A stretch of 64,000 nt of DNA from contig CP021371.1 of NCBI GenBank assembly GCA_002600635.1, positions 1,677,001 to 1,741,000 on the forward strand. The letters are read 5' to 3'. Positions 55,555 to 64,000 of this stretch are shown here, piece after piece. The notes beneath the pieces were generated by a model. That model saw nothing but the letters and a program-made list of their open reading frames with translations. It was not told where the DNA came from and did no database searches. How positions within the stretch are numbered: the first letter of the stretch is position 1; each line of letters starts with the position of its first letter. The stretch is from Rhizobium sp. ACO-34A. GTDB taxonomy: Bacteria; Pseudomonadota; Alphaproteobacteria; Rhizobiales; Rhizobiaceae. The translations under genes and the position numbers were made by a program.

Positions 55555-58500
55555 ATGAAGTTCAACCGTCTCCGCCTTCTCGGCTTCAAATCCTTCGTGG
55601 AGCCGACGGAATTCATCATCGAGCGAGGCCTGACCGGCGTTGTCGGCCCTAATGGGTGCGGCAAGTCCAATCTTGTCGAAGCCCTGCGCTGGGTGATGGG
55701 CGAAAACTCCTACAAGAACATGCGCGCGTCCGGCATGGACGACGTGATCTTCTCCGGTTCAGGCAACCGGCCGGCCCGCAACACTGCCGAAGTCGGTCTT
55801 TATCTCGATAACACGGATCGTACCGCGCCCGCCTCCTTCAACGATGCCGACGAAATCCAGGTGACGCGCCGTATCGAGCGCGGCGATGGTTCCGTCTATC
55901 GCATCAACGGTAAGGAAGCCCGGGCGAAGGATGTCCAGCTTCTCTTTGCCGATGCCTCCACCGGTGCCCGCTCGCCCTCCATGGTCGGGCAGGGCCGTAT
56001 CGGGGAGCTCATTCAGGCAAAGCCTCAGGCCCGTCGCCAGTTGCTGGAAGAAGCAGCCGGCATTTCCGGCCTGCATTCGCGCCGTCATGAGGCGGAACTC
56101 AGGCTGCGGGCAGCCGAAACCAATCTCGAGCGTCTTGAAGACATCACCGCCCAGCTCGAAAGCCAGATCGAGAGCCTGAAACGTCAGGCCCGTCAGGCCA
56201 ACCGCTTCAAGATGCTCTCCGCCGATATCCGGGCGCACGAAGCCATCCTGCTGCATATCCGCTGGAGCCAGGCCAAGCAGGCTGAAGGCGAGGCGGAAAG
56301 CGCGCTGAACCAGGCAACCGCCATCGTCGCCGAAAAGGCGCAGGCGCAGATGGAGGCGGCAAAGGCTCAGGGCATTGCCAGCCTGAAGATGCCGGAACTG
56401 CGCGAGGAGGAAGCGCGCGCAGCCGCCGCCCTCCAGCGCCTGCAGATTGCCCGTACCCAGCTTGACGAGGAGGCGAGCCGACTTCTCAAGCGTCGCGACG
56501 AACTCACCCGCCGGATGGCGCAGCTCGGGGAAGACATCCGGCGCGAAGAGAGCATGGTCGCGGACAACGCCGAAGTGTTGGAACGGCTTTCGTCGGAAGA
56601 GGTTGAGCTCGAGGAAATTCTCGCCGATGCCGGCCGCTACGGCGAAGAGGCGCGCGAGACCTTCGAAGCCGCCGCTGCAACGCTCTCCGAGAGCGAAAAA
56701 CGATTTACCGCGTTAACCGCTGAACGCGCCGAAGCCGCTGCCGGTCGCAACCAGCTGGAACGCCTGATCCGCGATCTTGCCGATCGCCGCCAGCGCATCG
56801 AGCGGCAGGTCGAGGATGCCGTCCGCGAACTGGACCAGATCACCGCCCGCATCGCCGCACTTCCTGACCCGGAAGAAAAACGGGAAATGGTGGAAGCGGC
56901 CGAACAGACGCTTTCAGATAACGAGGTTGCCGTCGCGGATGTGGAAGCGGCTCTTGCCGACGCCCGCCGCAGCGAAAGCATGTTGCGCGCGCCGCTTGAG
57001 GCTGCCCGTTCGAAGCTCAACGGGCTGGAAACCGAGGCGCGTACGATCAGCCGCATGCTGGCCTCTGCCGCTGCCGGTGATTTTTCGCCGGTTGCCGACG
57101 AACTGACGGTTGACCGTGGTTTTGAAACGGCGCTGGGTGCAGCACTCGGTGACGATCTCGACAGTTCTCTTGATCCTTCCGCTCCGGCCCATTGGACGGA
57201 TAACGGCGATGGCGCCGGCGATCCGCCGCTGCCGGAAGGGGTGGTTCCGCTTGCCGCGCACATGACCGCGCCGGCCGCGCTTGCCCGCCGCCTGCGCCAG
57301 ATCGGTATCGCAGACGAGGCCACGGCGCTGAGGCTGATGTCGCAACTTCGTTCCGGCCAGCGACTGGTCACGAAGGATGGCGCGGTCTATCGCTGGGACG
57401 GTCATGTGACCGGCTCCGAAGCGCCGAGCGCTGCGGCGCTGCGTCTGGCGCAGAAGAACCGCCTTGCCGAAATTGAGGGCGAGGCGGAAGAGGCGCGTTA
57501 CGCGCTTTCCGAGGCCGAGGAACGTCTGGCGGAAGCGATGGAAGCGATCCGCATGGAAGAGGGCCGGCTTGCGGAAGCGCGCGAGATGCAGCGCCTTTCG
57601 GTTCGCCACCTTGCCGATGCGCGTGAAGCGCTGACACAGGCTGAGCGCGCGTCCGGCGATCTCGTGCGCCGTCGCGTCGTCATCGAGGAAGCCGTCAACG
57701 GCCTGAAGGGCCAGATCGAGGAAATTCTCGAACAGGAAGAAAACGCCCGCATCGAGATCGAGGAAACGCCGGACCTTTCCGCGCTCGACAGTCGTCTGCG
57801 CGAGGCCGAGGCCGAAGTCGCCACCGATCGCGGCAGGCTTGCCGAGGCGCGCGCCCGTTTCGAAGGCCTTGCCCGCGAGGACGAGAGCCGCCGTCGTCGC
57901 ATTCTGGCGATCCGGCAGGAGCGCTCCACGTGGCAGGCCCGCGCGAGAAGCGCCGAGGACCATATCGCCACACTGCGGGAGCGCGAGGCGGAAGCCCAGG
58001 ACGAAATGGTGGCGCTGGAACTCGCGCCCGACGAATTCGACGAGAAACGCCGCGCCTTGCTGTCGGAACTGGACAAGGCCGACAAGGCGAGGCGCGAAGC
58101 CGCCGACCGCCTGATCGAGGCCGAGGGTCGTCAGCGCGAAGCCGACAAGAAGGCGGCCGCCGCCCTTTCGGAACTTGCCGAAAGCCGGGAAAAGCGCGGC
58201 CGCGCGGAAGAACGTCTGGTTTCGGCGCGCGAGTGGCGCAAGGAGGCCGAGCAGCGTATTCAGGAGGGGCTGAATGTGCCTCCCCACGAGGCGTTCCGGC
58301 TGACTGGCCTGAAGGACCCTGCGGAGATGCCGGATCTTCGCGAAGTGGAACGCGACCTCGACCGCCTGCGGATCGAGCGCGAGCGTCTTGGCGCGGTCAA
58401 CCTTCGCGCAGACGAGGAGCAGAAGGAGCTTTCCGACAAGCTGGAAGCGCTGGTCAAGGAACGCGACGATGTGATCGACGCGATCCGCAAGCTGCGCGGC

Positions 58501-59019
58501 GCGATCCAGAGCCTCAACCGCGAGGGCCGCGAACGGCTGATTGCCGCTTTCGACGTGGTGAACGCCCAGTTCCAGCGGCTCTTCACCCATCTGTTCAATG
58601 GCGGTACGGCGGAGCTTCAGCTTATCGAGAGCGAAGACCCGCTGGAAGCCGGCCTCGAAATCCTCGCCCGGCCGCCCGGCAAGAAGCCGCAGACCATGAC
58701 GCTGCTCTCCGGCGGCGAGCAGGCGCTGACGGCCATGGCTCTGATCTTTGCGGTGTTCCTCACCAATCCCGCGCCGATCTGCGTGCTGGACGAAGTGGAT
58801 GCACCGCTCGACGACCACAATGTCGAGCGCTACTGCAACCTCATGGACGAGATGGCGGCTTCGACCGAAACCCGTTTCGTCGTCATCACCCACAATCCGA
58901 TCACCATGGCTCGCATGAACCGGCTGTTCGGCGTGACTATGGCTGAACAGGGCGTCTCCCAGCTCGTCTCCGTCGACCTCCAGACCGCCGAGCAGTTGCG
59001 CGAGCGGGAAGCCGTGTGA
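55555..59019 (+). CDS. smc: chromosome segregation protein SMC
   Basis: A 1154-residue condensin ATPase that compacts and helps separate chromosomes. It has the N-terminal Walker A GPNGCGKSNL (near residue 34), two long coiled coils (about 165-495 and 660-985), a hinge at about 500-640, and the C-terminal ABC signature LLSGGEQALTAMAL with Walker B ICVLDEVDAPLDDHN. It is the expected length for alphaproteobacteria. scpA/scpB are not in the window. Confidence 0.97.
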   Translation: MKFNRLRLLGFKSFVEPTEFIIERGLTGVVGPNGCGKSNLVEALRWVMGENSYKNMRASGMDDVIFSGSGNRPARNTAEVGLYLDNTDRTAPASFNDADEIQVTRRIERGDGSVYRINGKEARAKDVQLLFADASTGARSPSMVGQGRIGELIQAKPQARRQLLEEAAGISGLHSRRHEAELRLRAAETNLERLEDITAQLESQIESLKRQARQANRFKMLSADIRAHEAILLHIRWSQAKQAEGEAESALNQATAIVAEKAQAQMEAAKAQGIASLKMPELREEEARAAAALQRLQIARTQLDEEASRLLKRRDELTRRMAQLGEDIRREESMVADNAEVLERLSSEEVELEEILADAGRYGEEARETFEAAAATLSESEKRFTALTAERAEAAAGRNQLERLIRDLADRRQRIERQVEDAVRELDQITARIAALPDPEEKREMVEAAEQTLSDNEVAVADVEAALADARRSESMLRAPLEAARSKLNGLETEARTISRMLASAAAGDFSPVADELTVDRGFETALGAALGDDLDSSLDPSAPAHWTDNGDGAGDPPLPEGVVPLAAHMTAPAALARRLRQIGIADEATALRLMSQLRSGQRLVTKDGAVYRWDGHVTGSEAPSAAALRLAQKNRLAEIEGEAEEARYALSEAEERLAEAMEAIRMEEGRLAEAREMQRLSVRHLADAREALTQAERASGDLVRRRVVIEEAVNGLKGQIEEILEQEENARIEIEETPDLSALDSRLREAEAEVATDRGRLAEARARFEGLAREDESRRRRILAIRQERSTWQARARSAEDHIATLREREAEAQDEMVALELAPDEFDEKRRALLSELDKADKARREAADRLIEAEGRQREADKKAAAALSELAESREKRGRAEERLVSAREWRKEAEQRIQEGLNVPPHEAFRLTGLKDPAEMPDLREVERDLDRLRIERERLGAVNLRADEEQKELSDKLEALVKERDDVIDAIRKLRGAIQSLNREGRERLIAAFDVVNAQFQRLFTHLFNGGTAELQLIESEDPLEAGLEILARPPGKKPQTMTLLSGGEQALTAMALIFAVFLTNPAPICVLDEVDAPLDDHNVERYCNLMDEMAASTETRFVVITHNPITMARMNRLFGVTMAEQGVSQLVSVDLQTAEQLREREAV

Positions 59020-59050
59020 TCGGCGGGCGGCAGATGTCGGGCACGATGCG

Positions 59051-59473
59051 ATGAAAGCCACCATTACGGTCAGCCTTGCGGCATTGGTTCTTCTGGTTTT
59101 CTCCCCGTTTGCACGGGCGGACGATCAGCCGGTGCTTTCCGGCAATTTCCTGCCTTCCGTGCTTGCCTCATCCGAACCGCATCGTGTCTCGCTGACCAAG
59201 GTCATCAAGGGCAGGCAGCGCATGCCGGTCTGGGTGAAGTCGATGATGACCGATTCCCGCTATATTTCCCTTGCCTCGGAAAAGGTGGAGGTTGAGGGGC
59301 AGCCGATGCAGTTCTTCAAGACCTGCGAGCCGAGAACCTGTGTTGACAGCGAGATGCGGGTGCTTTTTTCCGCCGATGGCAAGCATGCCGTCGTGCTGGT
59401 TCGTGACAAGAAGCGTGGGGAGCAGTTTCTCGGCGACCCGAGCGCCGGCGAAAAGGAAGCGCTGGAGCGTTGA
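59051..59473 (+). CDS. Ivy-family lysozyme inhibitor
   Basis: A 140-residue exported protein with a signal peptide (VLLVFSPFARA, cleavage near residue 23). The fold resembles Ivy: LTKVIKGRQRMPVWVKSMM and, near residue 93, KTCEPRTCVDSEMRVLFSADG, in which CEPRTC corresponds to the CKPHDC inhibitory loop, with the two Cys conserved but His changed to Arg-Thr type residues. It would protect the cell wall against lysozyme in the periplasm. It follows smc by 31 bp and may share its message. Confidence 0.8.
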   Translation: MKATITVSLAALVLLVFSPFARADDQPVLSGNFLPSVLASSEPHRVSLTKVIKGRQRMPVWVKSMMTDSRYISLASEKVEVEGQPMQFFKTCEPRTCVDSEMRVLFSADGKHAVVLVRDKKRGEQFLGDPSAGEKEALER

Positions 59474-59584
59474 AGCGTTTCCAGCAAAAGCGTGTCACGG
59501 TTTTCGCGTCCAGAAATGCGTAAAAATAAAGAGATAGAGAATTTTCGCGATTCGGAGAAAAGCGGAAATTCTCTACATCTCTTT
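59466..59584. repeat. rhizobial intergenic repeat with a long palindrome, probable terminator
   Basis: The left half (CGTTTCCAGC then AAAAGCG) has the look of a common rhizobial intergenic repeat. The right half forms a stem: 59528-59543 with 59567-59584, 16 paired bases and a 2-base bulge. On the minus strand the stem is followed by a T-rich run, so it can end the VOC gene transcript; on the plus strand the T run is short. Confidence 0.65.
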
Positions 59585-59624
59585 CGCTGGCATTAACCCA
59601 GGTGTCTGCCTGGTCGCCGGGATT

Positions 59625-60623
59625 TCAGACCTTCGCCAGCCGAACGCGGGTGCCCCACGGATCCGAGGCTTCTATGCCGTTATCCGTTTCGGCAAAGGTG
59701 AAGCCCTGCGCCTTCAGCTGTTCCTTCTGCCGGTCGATGATACCAGCGTCGGCCGTCGTCAGCGAGAACCAGTCGAGGCCGGTCGTGGCCTCGTTGCGCT
59801 GGCCTGCATTTTCGCTTTCCCAGATATTGGCGCCGATGTGGTGGTGATAGCCGCCGGAGGAGAGGAAGGATGCACCGCGTTCGTCCGAGCCGGAGGTGAC
59901 GTCCAGCCCGAGGCCCGCCTGATAGAAGGAGCGGGCCTTTTCAAGTGTGCCCACCTTCAGGTGAATGTGGCCGATTCTCAGTGCCGAAGGCGCACCCGTA
60001 TAGACGTCCCGGTCCGTGCCCGTCCCGGTCTTGTCCAGTATGTCGTCGACATCGAGCGGCTTGGTCCCCATGGTTACCCGACCTTCATTCCATACCCAGC
60101 CTTCCTTCGACCGGTCGGAATAGACCTCGATGCCGTTGCCTTCCGGGTCTGCGAGGTAGACCGCTTCGCTGACGCTGTGATCGGCAAAGCCGACGAGCGG
60201 GATCTGGTTGATCGCCACATGCACCAGCCATTGCGCCAGATCCGCCCTCGATGGCATCAGGAAGGCAGTGTGGTAGAGCCCGGCTTCACCGCCGGCCTCG
60301 TATTCCGCGTTCGGCCGGTTCAGCAGGTTCAGGAGAGGCGTTCCGCCGGCCCCGAGTGTGACCATATCGGCATCTTCGCGGATCACCTCGAAGCCCAGCA
60401 TCTGCTGGTAATAGCGCTTGAGCAGCGCCATGTCCTTGACCCTGAGGCTGACTTCGCCGACATGAACGGGCGTGGTGAGCGCGAAAGGCAGGCCAGCGGC
60501 TTGCGTCTGAGGCGCCACGGGCGAGGTCAGTCCTTCTGCCCGAAGGGCGCCGGCCATGGCGCCGGCAAGGCTTACGCCGCCGCAAAGCTGGAGAAGGGTT
60601 CTTCGGGTAAGGGCGGCGCTCAT
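59625..60623 (-). CDS. VOC-family extradiol dioxygenase-like protein, CatE-type
   Basis: A 332-residue protein with two vicinal-oxygen-chelate modules (about 55-180 and 205-325). Metal ligands appear as His in VHVGEVSLRV, HIHLKVGTLEKA and GGYHHHIGANIW and Glu in GNGIEVYSD. It resembles the CatE group of catechol 2,3-dioxygenases. An N-terminal RRTLLQLCGG with an Ala-rich stretch suggests export, possibly through Tat, which is unusual for this family. ATG at 60623. Confidence 0.82.
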   Translation of the reverse strand: MSAALTRRTLLQLCGGVSLAGAMAGALRAEGLTSPVAPQTQAAGLPFALTTPVHVGEVSLRVKDMALLKRYYQQMLGFEVIREDADMVTLGAGGTPLLNLLNRPNAEYEAGGEAGLYHTAFLMPSRADLAQWLVHVAINQIPLVGFADHSVSEAVYLADPEGNGIEVYSDRSKEGWVWNEGRVTMGTKPLDVDDILDKTGTGTDRDVYTGAPSALRIGHIHLKVGTLEKARSFYQAGLGLDVTSGSDERGASFLSSGGYHHHIGANIWESENAGQRNEATTGLDWFSLTTADAGIIDRQKEQLKAQGFTFAETDNGIEASDPWGTRVRLAKV

Positions 60624-60724
60624 CAGACTTCCTGTCGCTTGTGTTCCGTTCGGGATACACGGCGGCAGGTCGCTCTGCATCTCACAACTGCGTGTGTTTT
60701 TCCGCCTCTACACGGCCCCGTGTT

Positions 60725-60976
60725 TCAGGCCCGCCAGAACGGCGCGTTGGCGATCTCTTTTGCTTGTTTGCGGGTCAGGCGGTAGTCCTTCAGCATTTCA
60801 TCCGTCATGGCGGAAAGGTCGTTCCGCAATTGCCGCCGTTCCATGTAACGCCCGTACCAGACCTCCAGAATTGCCATCATGCGTCCGAACTGGACACCGA
60901 TCACCTGTTGCTGGCTTTTGCGGCTCACGGCTACGCTCCGGGTTATGCGGGGAACTCCCGATACTGTCATCTTCAT
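60725..60976 (-). CDS. DUF1127 small protein
   Basis: An 83-residue protein; the C-terminal 40 residues carry the DUF1127 domain (LRNDLSAMTDEMLKDYRLTRKQAKEIA, ending FWRA). DUF1127 proteins are Arg-rich and in Agrobacterium and Rhodobacter relatives influence RNA, phosphate or stress responses. Start at ATG 60976 (or 60970). It is divergent from a LysR gene across 111 bp. Confidence 0.88.
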   Translation of the reverse strand: MKMTVSGVPRITRSVAVSRKSQQQVIGVQFGRMMAILEVWYGRYMERRQLRNDLSAMTDEMLKDYRLTRKQAKEIANAPFWRA

Positions 60977-61087
60977 CGATCCTGCCTTCCGGTCACTTTT
61001 GTGGGCGGAAGGATACGCTTGTTTCTCGGGCGGAAAATTGAATAATAAGAACCAATGCTGTGAGAAAAAGTTACAGAAGGTGCCGCG

Positions 61088-62038
61088 TTGGAACATCTGC
61101 CTCCCTTGTCTTCGCTGCTGGCTTTCGACGCTGTATTTCGCACCGGATCCGTGACGGCCGCTGCGGATCTGCTCGGCCGTACCCATTCGGCCGTCAGCAA
61201 GCAGTTGCACCAGCTGCAGGACCATGCAGGCGTCGAACTGTTCCGCAAACAGGGAACGGGCCTTGTCCTCACGCCCGGCGGAAAGGCCTTCGCCAAGGTC
61301 GTAACGGCGGCCTTCGAGGAGATGCGGGGCGGTTATGCGACGTTGAGGGGCAGGAGCGACCAGTCGACTGTGACGATTGCCGTCAGCGCCACGTTTGCCC
61401 GCGTCTGGGCCATTCCGACGGTATCGAGGTTCAATATCGATCACCCCGATATCGATATCCTCATCAGGCTTGTCGGACCGATCGGCAGCCGCGAGCTCGA
61501 GGTGGCGCCCGACCTCGTCATGTCCTGGGACCGGCTGCTGACGCCGATGGGGGAGGAGGCCTTCACCGTTTCGCTCGGCGATGTGCACATGGGACCTGTC
61601 GTGTCTCCATCCCATCCCCACACGTTTGCCGATGGCATCCTGTCGTTTGCGACCCGGATCGACAGGCGCGGCGCAGAGATCGTCTGGGCGAACTGGTCGA
61701 GGATCTCCGGCATCGCCGTGGACTGGAAGAAGGCCATGACCTATGACCATTCCTATCTGGCTTTCGAGGCGGCGCGCATGGGCATGGGGGCGGTGATTGC
61801 GCCGCGTTTCCTGATCGAAGACGAGCTTGCTAGCGGTGCGCTTGTGGCGCCTGCCGGCTTTCTGGTGTTCAAGGAGGGCTTTTACGTCCGTCCCTACGAT
61901 ACCCGTCGCGGCAAGCTGACGAAGAACGCCCGCATCTTTCTGGACTGGCTGGAAGCGAATGCGCGCCTGACGCCGGAGGGACGACCGGCCTTCCTGTCGG
62001 CTGATACCGGGCTCTCCGTGCCTCTGCCGCAATTATGA
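61088..62038 (+). CDS. LysR-family transcriptional regulator
   Basis: A 316-residue regulator with an N-terminal helix-turn-helix (LLAFDAVFRTGSVTAAADLLGRTHSAVSKQLHQLQ) and a periplasmic-binding-like effector domain (about 95-300), of the GcvA/ampR-like group. It starts with TTG at 61088 after AGAAGG. The adjacent divergent DUF1127 gene is a possible target; a typical LysR T-N11-A box is not obvious by eye. Confidence 0.88.
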   Translation: MEHLPPLSSLLAFDAVFRTGSVTAAADLLGRTHSAVSKQLHQLQDHAGVELFRKQGTGLVLTPGGKAFAKVVTAAFEEMRGGYATLRGRSDQSTVTIAVSATFARVWAIPTVSRFNIDHPDIDILIRLVGPIGSRELEVAPDLVMSWDRLLTPMGEEAFTVSLGDVHMGPVVSPSHPHTFADGILSFATRIDRRGAEIVWANWSRISGIAVDWKKAMTYDHSYLAFEAARMGMGAVIAPRFLIEDELASGALVAPAGFLVFKEGFYVRPYDTRRGKLTKNARIFLDWLEANARLTPEGRPAFLSADTGLSVPLPQL

Positions 62039-62132
62039 TGCATTGCAGCATGAAGATCGGGAAGTGGCGTTCCCAAGCATTCGTATTTGCTGTAAAGCGT
62101 CGGAAAACAGCCTGTCTGGGTGGAGCAAAGGC

Positions 62133-64000
62133 ATGAGGAAGTGGGTATACACCTTCGGCAACGGAAAGGCCGAGGGTGGGGCGGAGAATCGTGAATATCT
62201 GGGAGGAAAGGGCGCCAATCTCGCCGAAATGGCGAGCCTGGGTCTTCCGGTGCCGCCGGGCCTCACGATCGTCACCGATGCCTGTTCCTGGTACTATCAG
62301 AATGGCCGTGGGCTGCCCGACGACCTGAAGGCTCAGGTGCTGGAAGGCATAAAGGGCATGGAGCTTGCGACCGGTCGCGGCTTCGGCGATGCCAACCAGC
62401 CGCTTCTTCTGTCCGTTCGCTCCGGCGCCCGCACCTCCATGCCCGGCATGATGGATACCGTTCTGAACCTCGGCCTCAACGACCACACGGTCGAGGCGCT
62501 TGGGCACAATGCTGGTGACGCCCGCTTCGCCTGGGACAGCTACCGCCGCTTCATCCAGATGTATGGCGATGTCGTCATGGGCCTCGACCATGAGGTCTTC
62601 GCGGAAATTCTGGAAGACGAGAAGGCGCGGTTCGGCCACGAACTGGACACCGATCTCTCCGCCGTCGAATGGCAGCATGTCACTGCCCTGTTCAAGCAGG
62701 TGATCGAGGAGGAACTGGGCGAATCCTTCCCGCAGGATCCGCATGTCCAGCTCTGGGGCGCGATTGGCGCAGTCTTCCGCAGCTGGATGAACCCGCGCGC
62801 GGTGACCTACCGCATGCTTCACAACATTCCTGCGGAGTGGGGAACGGCCGTCACCGTTCAGGCCATGGTGTTCGGCAATCTCGGCTCCACGTCCGCCACC
62901 GGCGTCGCCTTCACTCGCAATCCCTCGACCGGCGAGAAGTTGCTCTACGGAGAATTCCTCGTCAACGCTCAGGGTGAGGACGTGGTGGCTGGCATCCGCA
63001 CGCCCCAATCCATCACCGAGGCTGCCCGTATCGATTCCGGCTCCGATAAGCCGTCGCTGGAAAAGGTCATGCCGGATGCCTTTGCCGAGTTCAGCCGCAT
63101 CTGTGACCGGCTGGAATCGCACTATCGCGACATGCAGGACCTCGAATTCACCATCGAGCGCGGCAAGCTGTGGATGCTGCAGGCCAGAAGCGGCAAACGC
63201 ACAACCAAGGCTGCGATGAAGATTGCCGTCGACATGGTGTCGGAGGGGGTGATCAGCGAGGAAGAGGCGGTGTTGCGCATCGAGCCCTCGTCACTCGACC
63301 AGTTGCTGCACCCGACCATCGACCCCAAGGTCGATCGTCATGTCATCGGTTCGGGCCTGCCCGCTTCGCCGGGTGCGGCGACCGGTGAAATCGTCTTTAC
63401 CGCGGAAGAGGCGGTCGAGGCGGAAGAGGAGGGGCGCAAGGTCATTCTCGTGCGCGTCGAGACCAGCCCGGAAGACATTCACGGCATGCATGCGGCCGAA
63501 GGCATCCTGACCACGCGCGGCGGCATGACCAGCCACGCTGCCGTCGTTGCCCGCGGCATGGGCATTCCCTGCGTCGCCGGTGCCGGCACCATGCGCGTCG
63601 ACCTTAGGAATGAACTGCTGATCGGCATGGGCGTGACGCTTCGCAAGGGAGACATCATCACCATCGACGGCTCTTCCGGCCAGGTTCTCAAGGGCGAAGT
63701 ACCGATGCTGCAGCCGGAACTTTCCGGCGATTTCGCTAAGCTGATGCAATGGGCCGACAAGACGCGCCGCATGACGGTGCGCACCAATGCCGACACGCCC
63801 GTCGATGCGCGCGCGGCACGCTCCTTCGGCGCCGAGGGCATCGGCCTCTGCCGCACGGAACACATGTTCTTCGAAGGTGATCGCATCCAGGTGATGCGCG
63901 AGATGATCCTTGCCGAAGACGAGACCGGACGGCGGGCAGCCCTCGACAAGCTCCTGCCGATGCAGCGCTCCGACTTCACTGAACTTTTCGTCATCATGCA
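62133..64000 (+). CDS. ppdK: pyruvate phosphate dikinase (3' end outside window)
   Basis: Interconverts pyruvate, ATP and phosphate with PEP, AMP and pyrophosphate. About 622 residues of the usual 880-890 are visible. The N-terminal ATP-grasp part has GGKGANLAEMASLGLPVPPG, LLLSVRSGARTSMPGMMDT and the FTIERGKLWMLQARSGKR segment; the swivelling domain has the phospho-His in TRGGMTSHAAVVARGMGIP (near residue 465). The TIM-barrel domain begins and is cut by the window end after SDFTELFVIM. Start at ATG 62133 (MRKWVYTFG). Intact up to the edge. Confidence 0.95.
   Translation, partial: MRKWVYTFGNGKAEGGAENREYLGGKGANLAEMASLGLPVPPGLTIVTDACSWYYQNGRGLPDDLKAQVLEGIKGMELATGRGFGDANQPLLLSVRSGARTSMPGMMDTVLNLGLNDHTVEALGHNAGDARFAWDSYRRFIQMYGDVVMGLDHEVFAEILEDEKARFGHELDTDLSAVEWQHVTALFKQVIEEELGESFPQDPHVQLWGAIGAVFRSWMNPRAVTYRMLHNIPAEWGTAVTVQAMVFGNLGSTSATGVAFTRNPSTGEKLLYGEFLVNAQGEDVVAGIRTPQSITEAARIDSGSDKPSLEKVMPDAFAEFSRICDRLESHYRDMQDLEFTIERGKLWMLQARSGKRTTKAAMKIAVDMVSEGVISEEEAVLRIEPSSLDQLLHPTIDPKVDRHVIGSGLPASPGAATGEIVFTAEEAVEAEEEGRKVILVRVETSPEDIHGMHAAEGILTTRGGMTSHAAVVARGMGIPCVAGAGTMRVDLRNELLIGMGVTLRKGDIITIDGSSGQVLKGEVPMLQPELSGDFAKLMQWADKTRRMTVRTNADTPVDARAARSFGAEGIGLCRTEHMFFEGDRIQVMREMILAEDETGRRAALDKLLPMQRSDFTELFVIM

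Noticed and set aside
56914..59064. 716-codon minus-strand frame opposite smc
   Set aside because: Antisense to the SMC coiled coil and ATPase head; shadow frame.

Overview
This window looks like core chromosome of a Rhizobiaceae-type alphaproteobacterium (Rhizobium, Agrobacterium or Ensifer relatives). The reasons are high GC with GC-rich third positions, a CcrM-type methyltransferase, a BioR-bioY pair with TTATMKATAA-like sites, rhizobial intergenic palindromes, a DUF1127 protein, and the order fabD-fabG-acpP-fabF-mltG-yicC-gmk facing lptF-lptG-lptD-surA-pdxA-rsmA. I see no rRNA, tRNA, CRISPR array, prophage or intact transposase. The species cannot be fixed from sequence reading alone.

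Layout: 1-1.9 kb holds rpsF-rpsR (minus strand, rpsR cut by the window edge) and a small RTX-repeat protein. 2.1-3.2 kb is an aldo/keto reductase. 3.4-9.9 kb is the forward fatty-acid-synthesis cluster running into mltG, yicC and gmk. An AT-richer orphan gene (9.9-10.6 kb) follows, tail to tail with the reverse outer-membrane operon lptF-lptG-lptD-surA-pdxA-rsmA (10.6-18.2 kb), then a PAP2 phosphatase. 19.3-24 kb holds pepA, holC, a membrane/papain-like fusion and an MFS transporter. 24-33.2 kb is a housekeeping and stress mix: polysaccharide deacetylase, YheS-like ABC-F, GGDEF protein, DinB, GST, YbhB, AraC, ndk, peroxiredoxin and a DsbD-N protein. 33.4-42.3 kb holds yqgE, a large GGDEF-EAL receptor with a GNAT partner, M16 peptidase-thrC, a lipoprotein and a lipid kinase.

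42.3-49.7 kb is the regulatory and accessory stretch. It has a TetR-SMR operon with a palindromic operator, an ArsR-like regulator divergent from a NIPSNAP/monooxygenase pair, a roughly 400 bp block made almost wholly of inverted repeats, then bioR, bioY, DUF1284 and ccrM. 50-62 kb carries an alcohol dehydrogenase, marR, HAD, mutY, dciA-like, dsbA-like, smc, an Ivy-family lysozyme inhibitor, a VOC dioxygenase, a DUF1127 protein and a LysR regulator. The window ends inside ppdK.

Functional themes are envelope building (fatty acids, LPS export, lytic transglycosylase, lipid phosphatase and kinase), translation and DNA maintenance (S6/S18, RsmA, HolC, MutY, DciA, SMC, CcrM) and small locally controlled accessory operons. 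The observations most worth a second look are the palindromic mosaic at 45524-45927, the HdeD-like/papain-like fusion with its hairpin leader at 21445-22839, the compositionally foreign gene at 9924-10634, and enzymes with substituted key residues (alcohol dehydrogenase zinc ligand, PAP2 motif 2, GGDEF motif).
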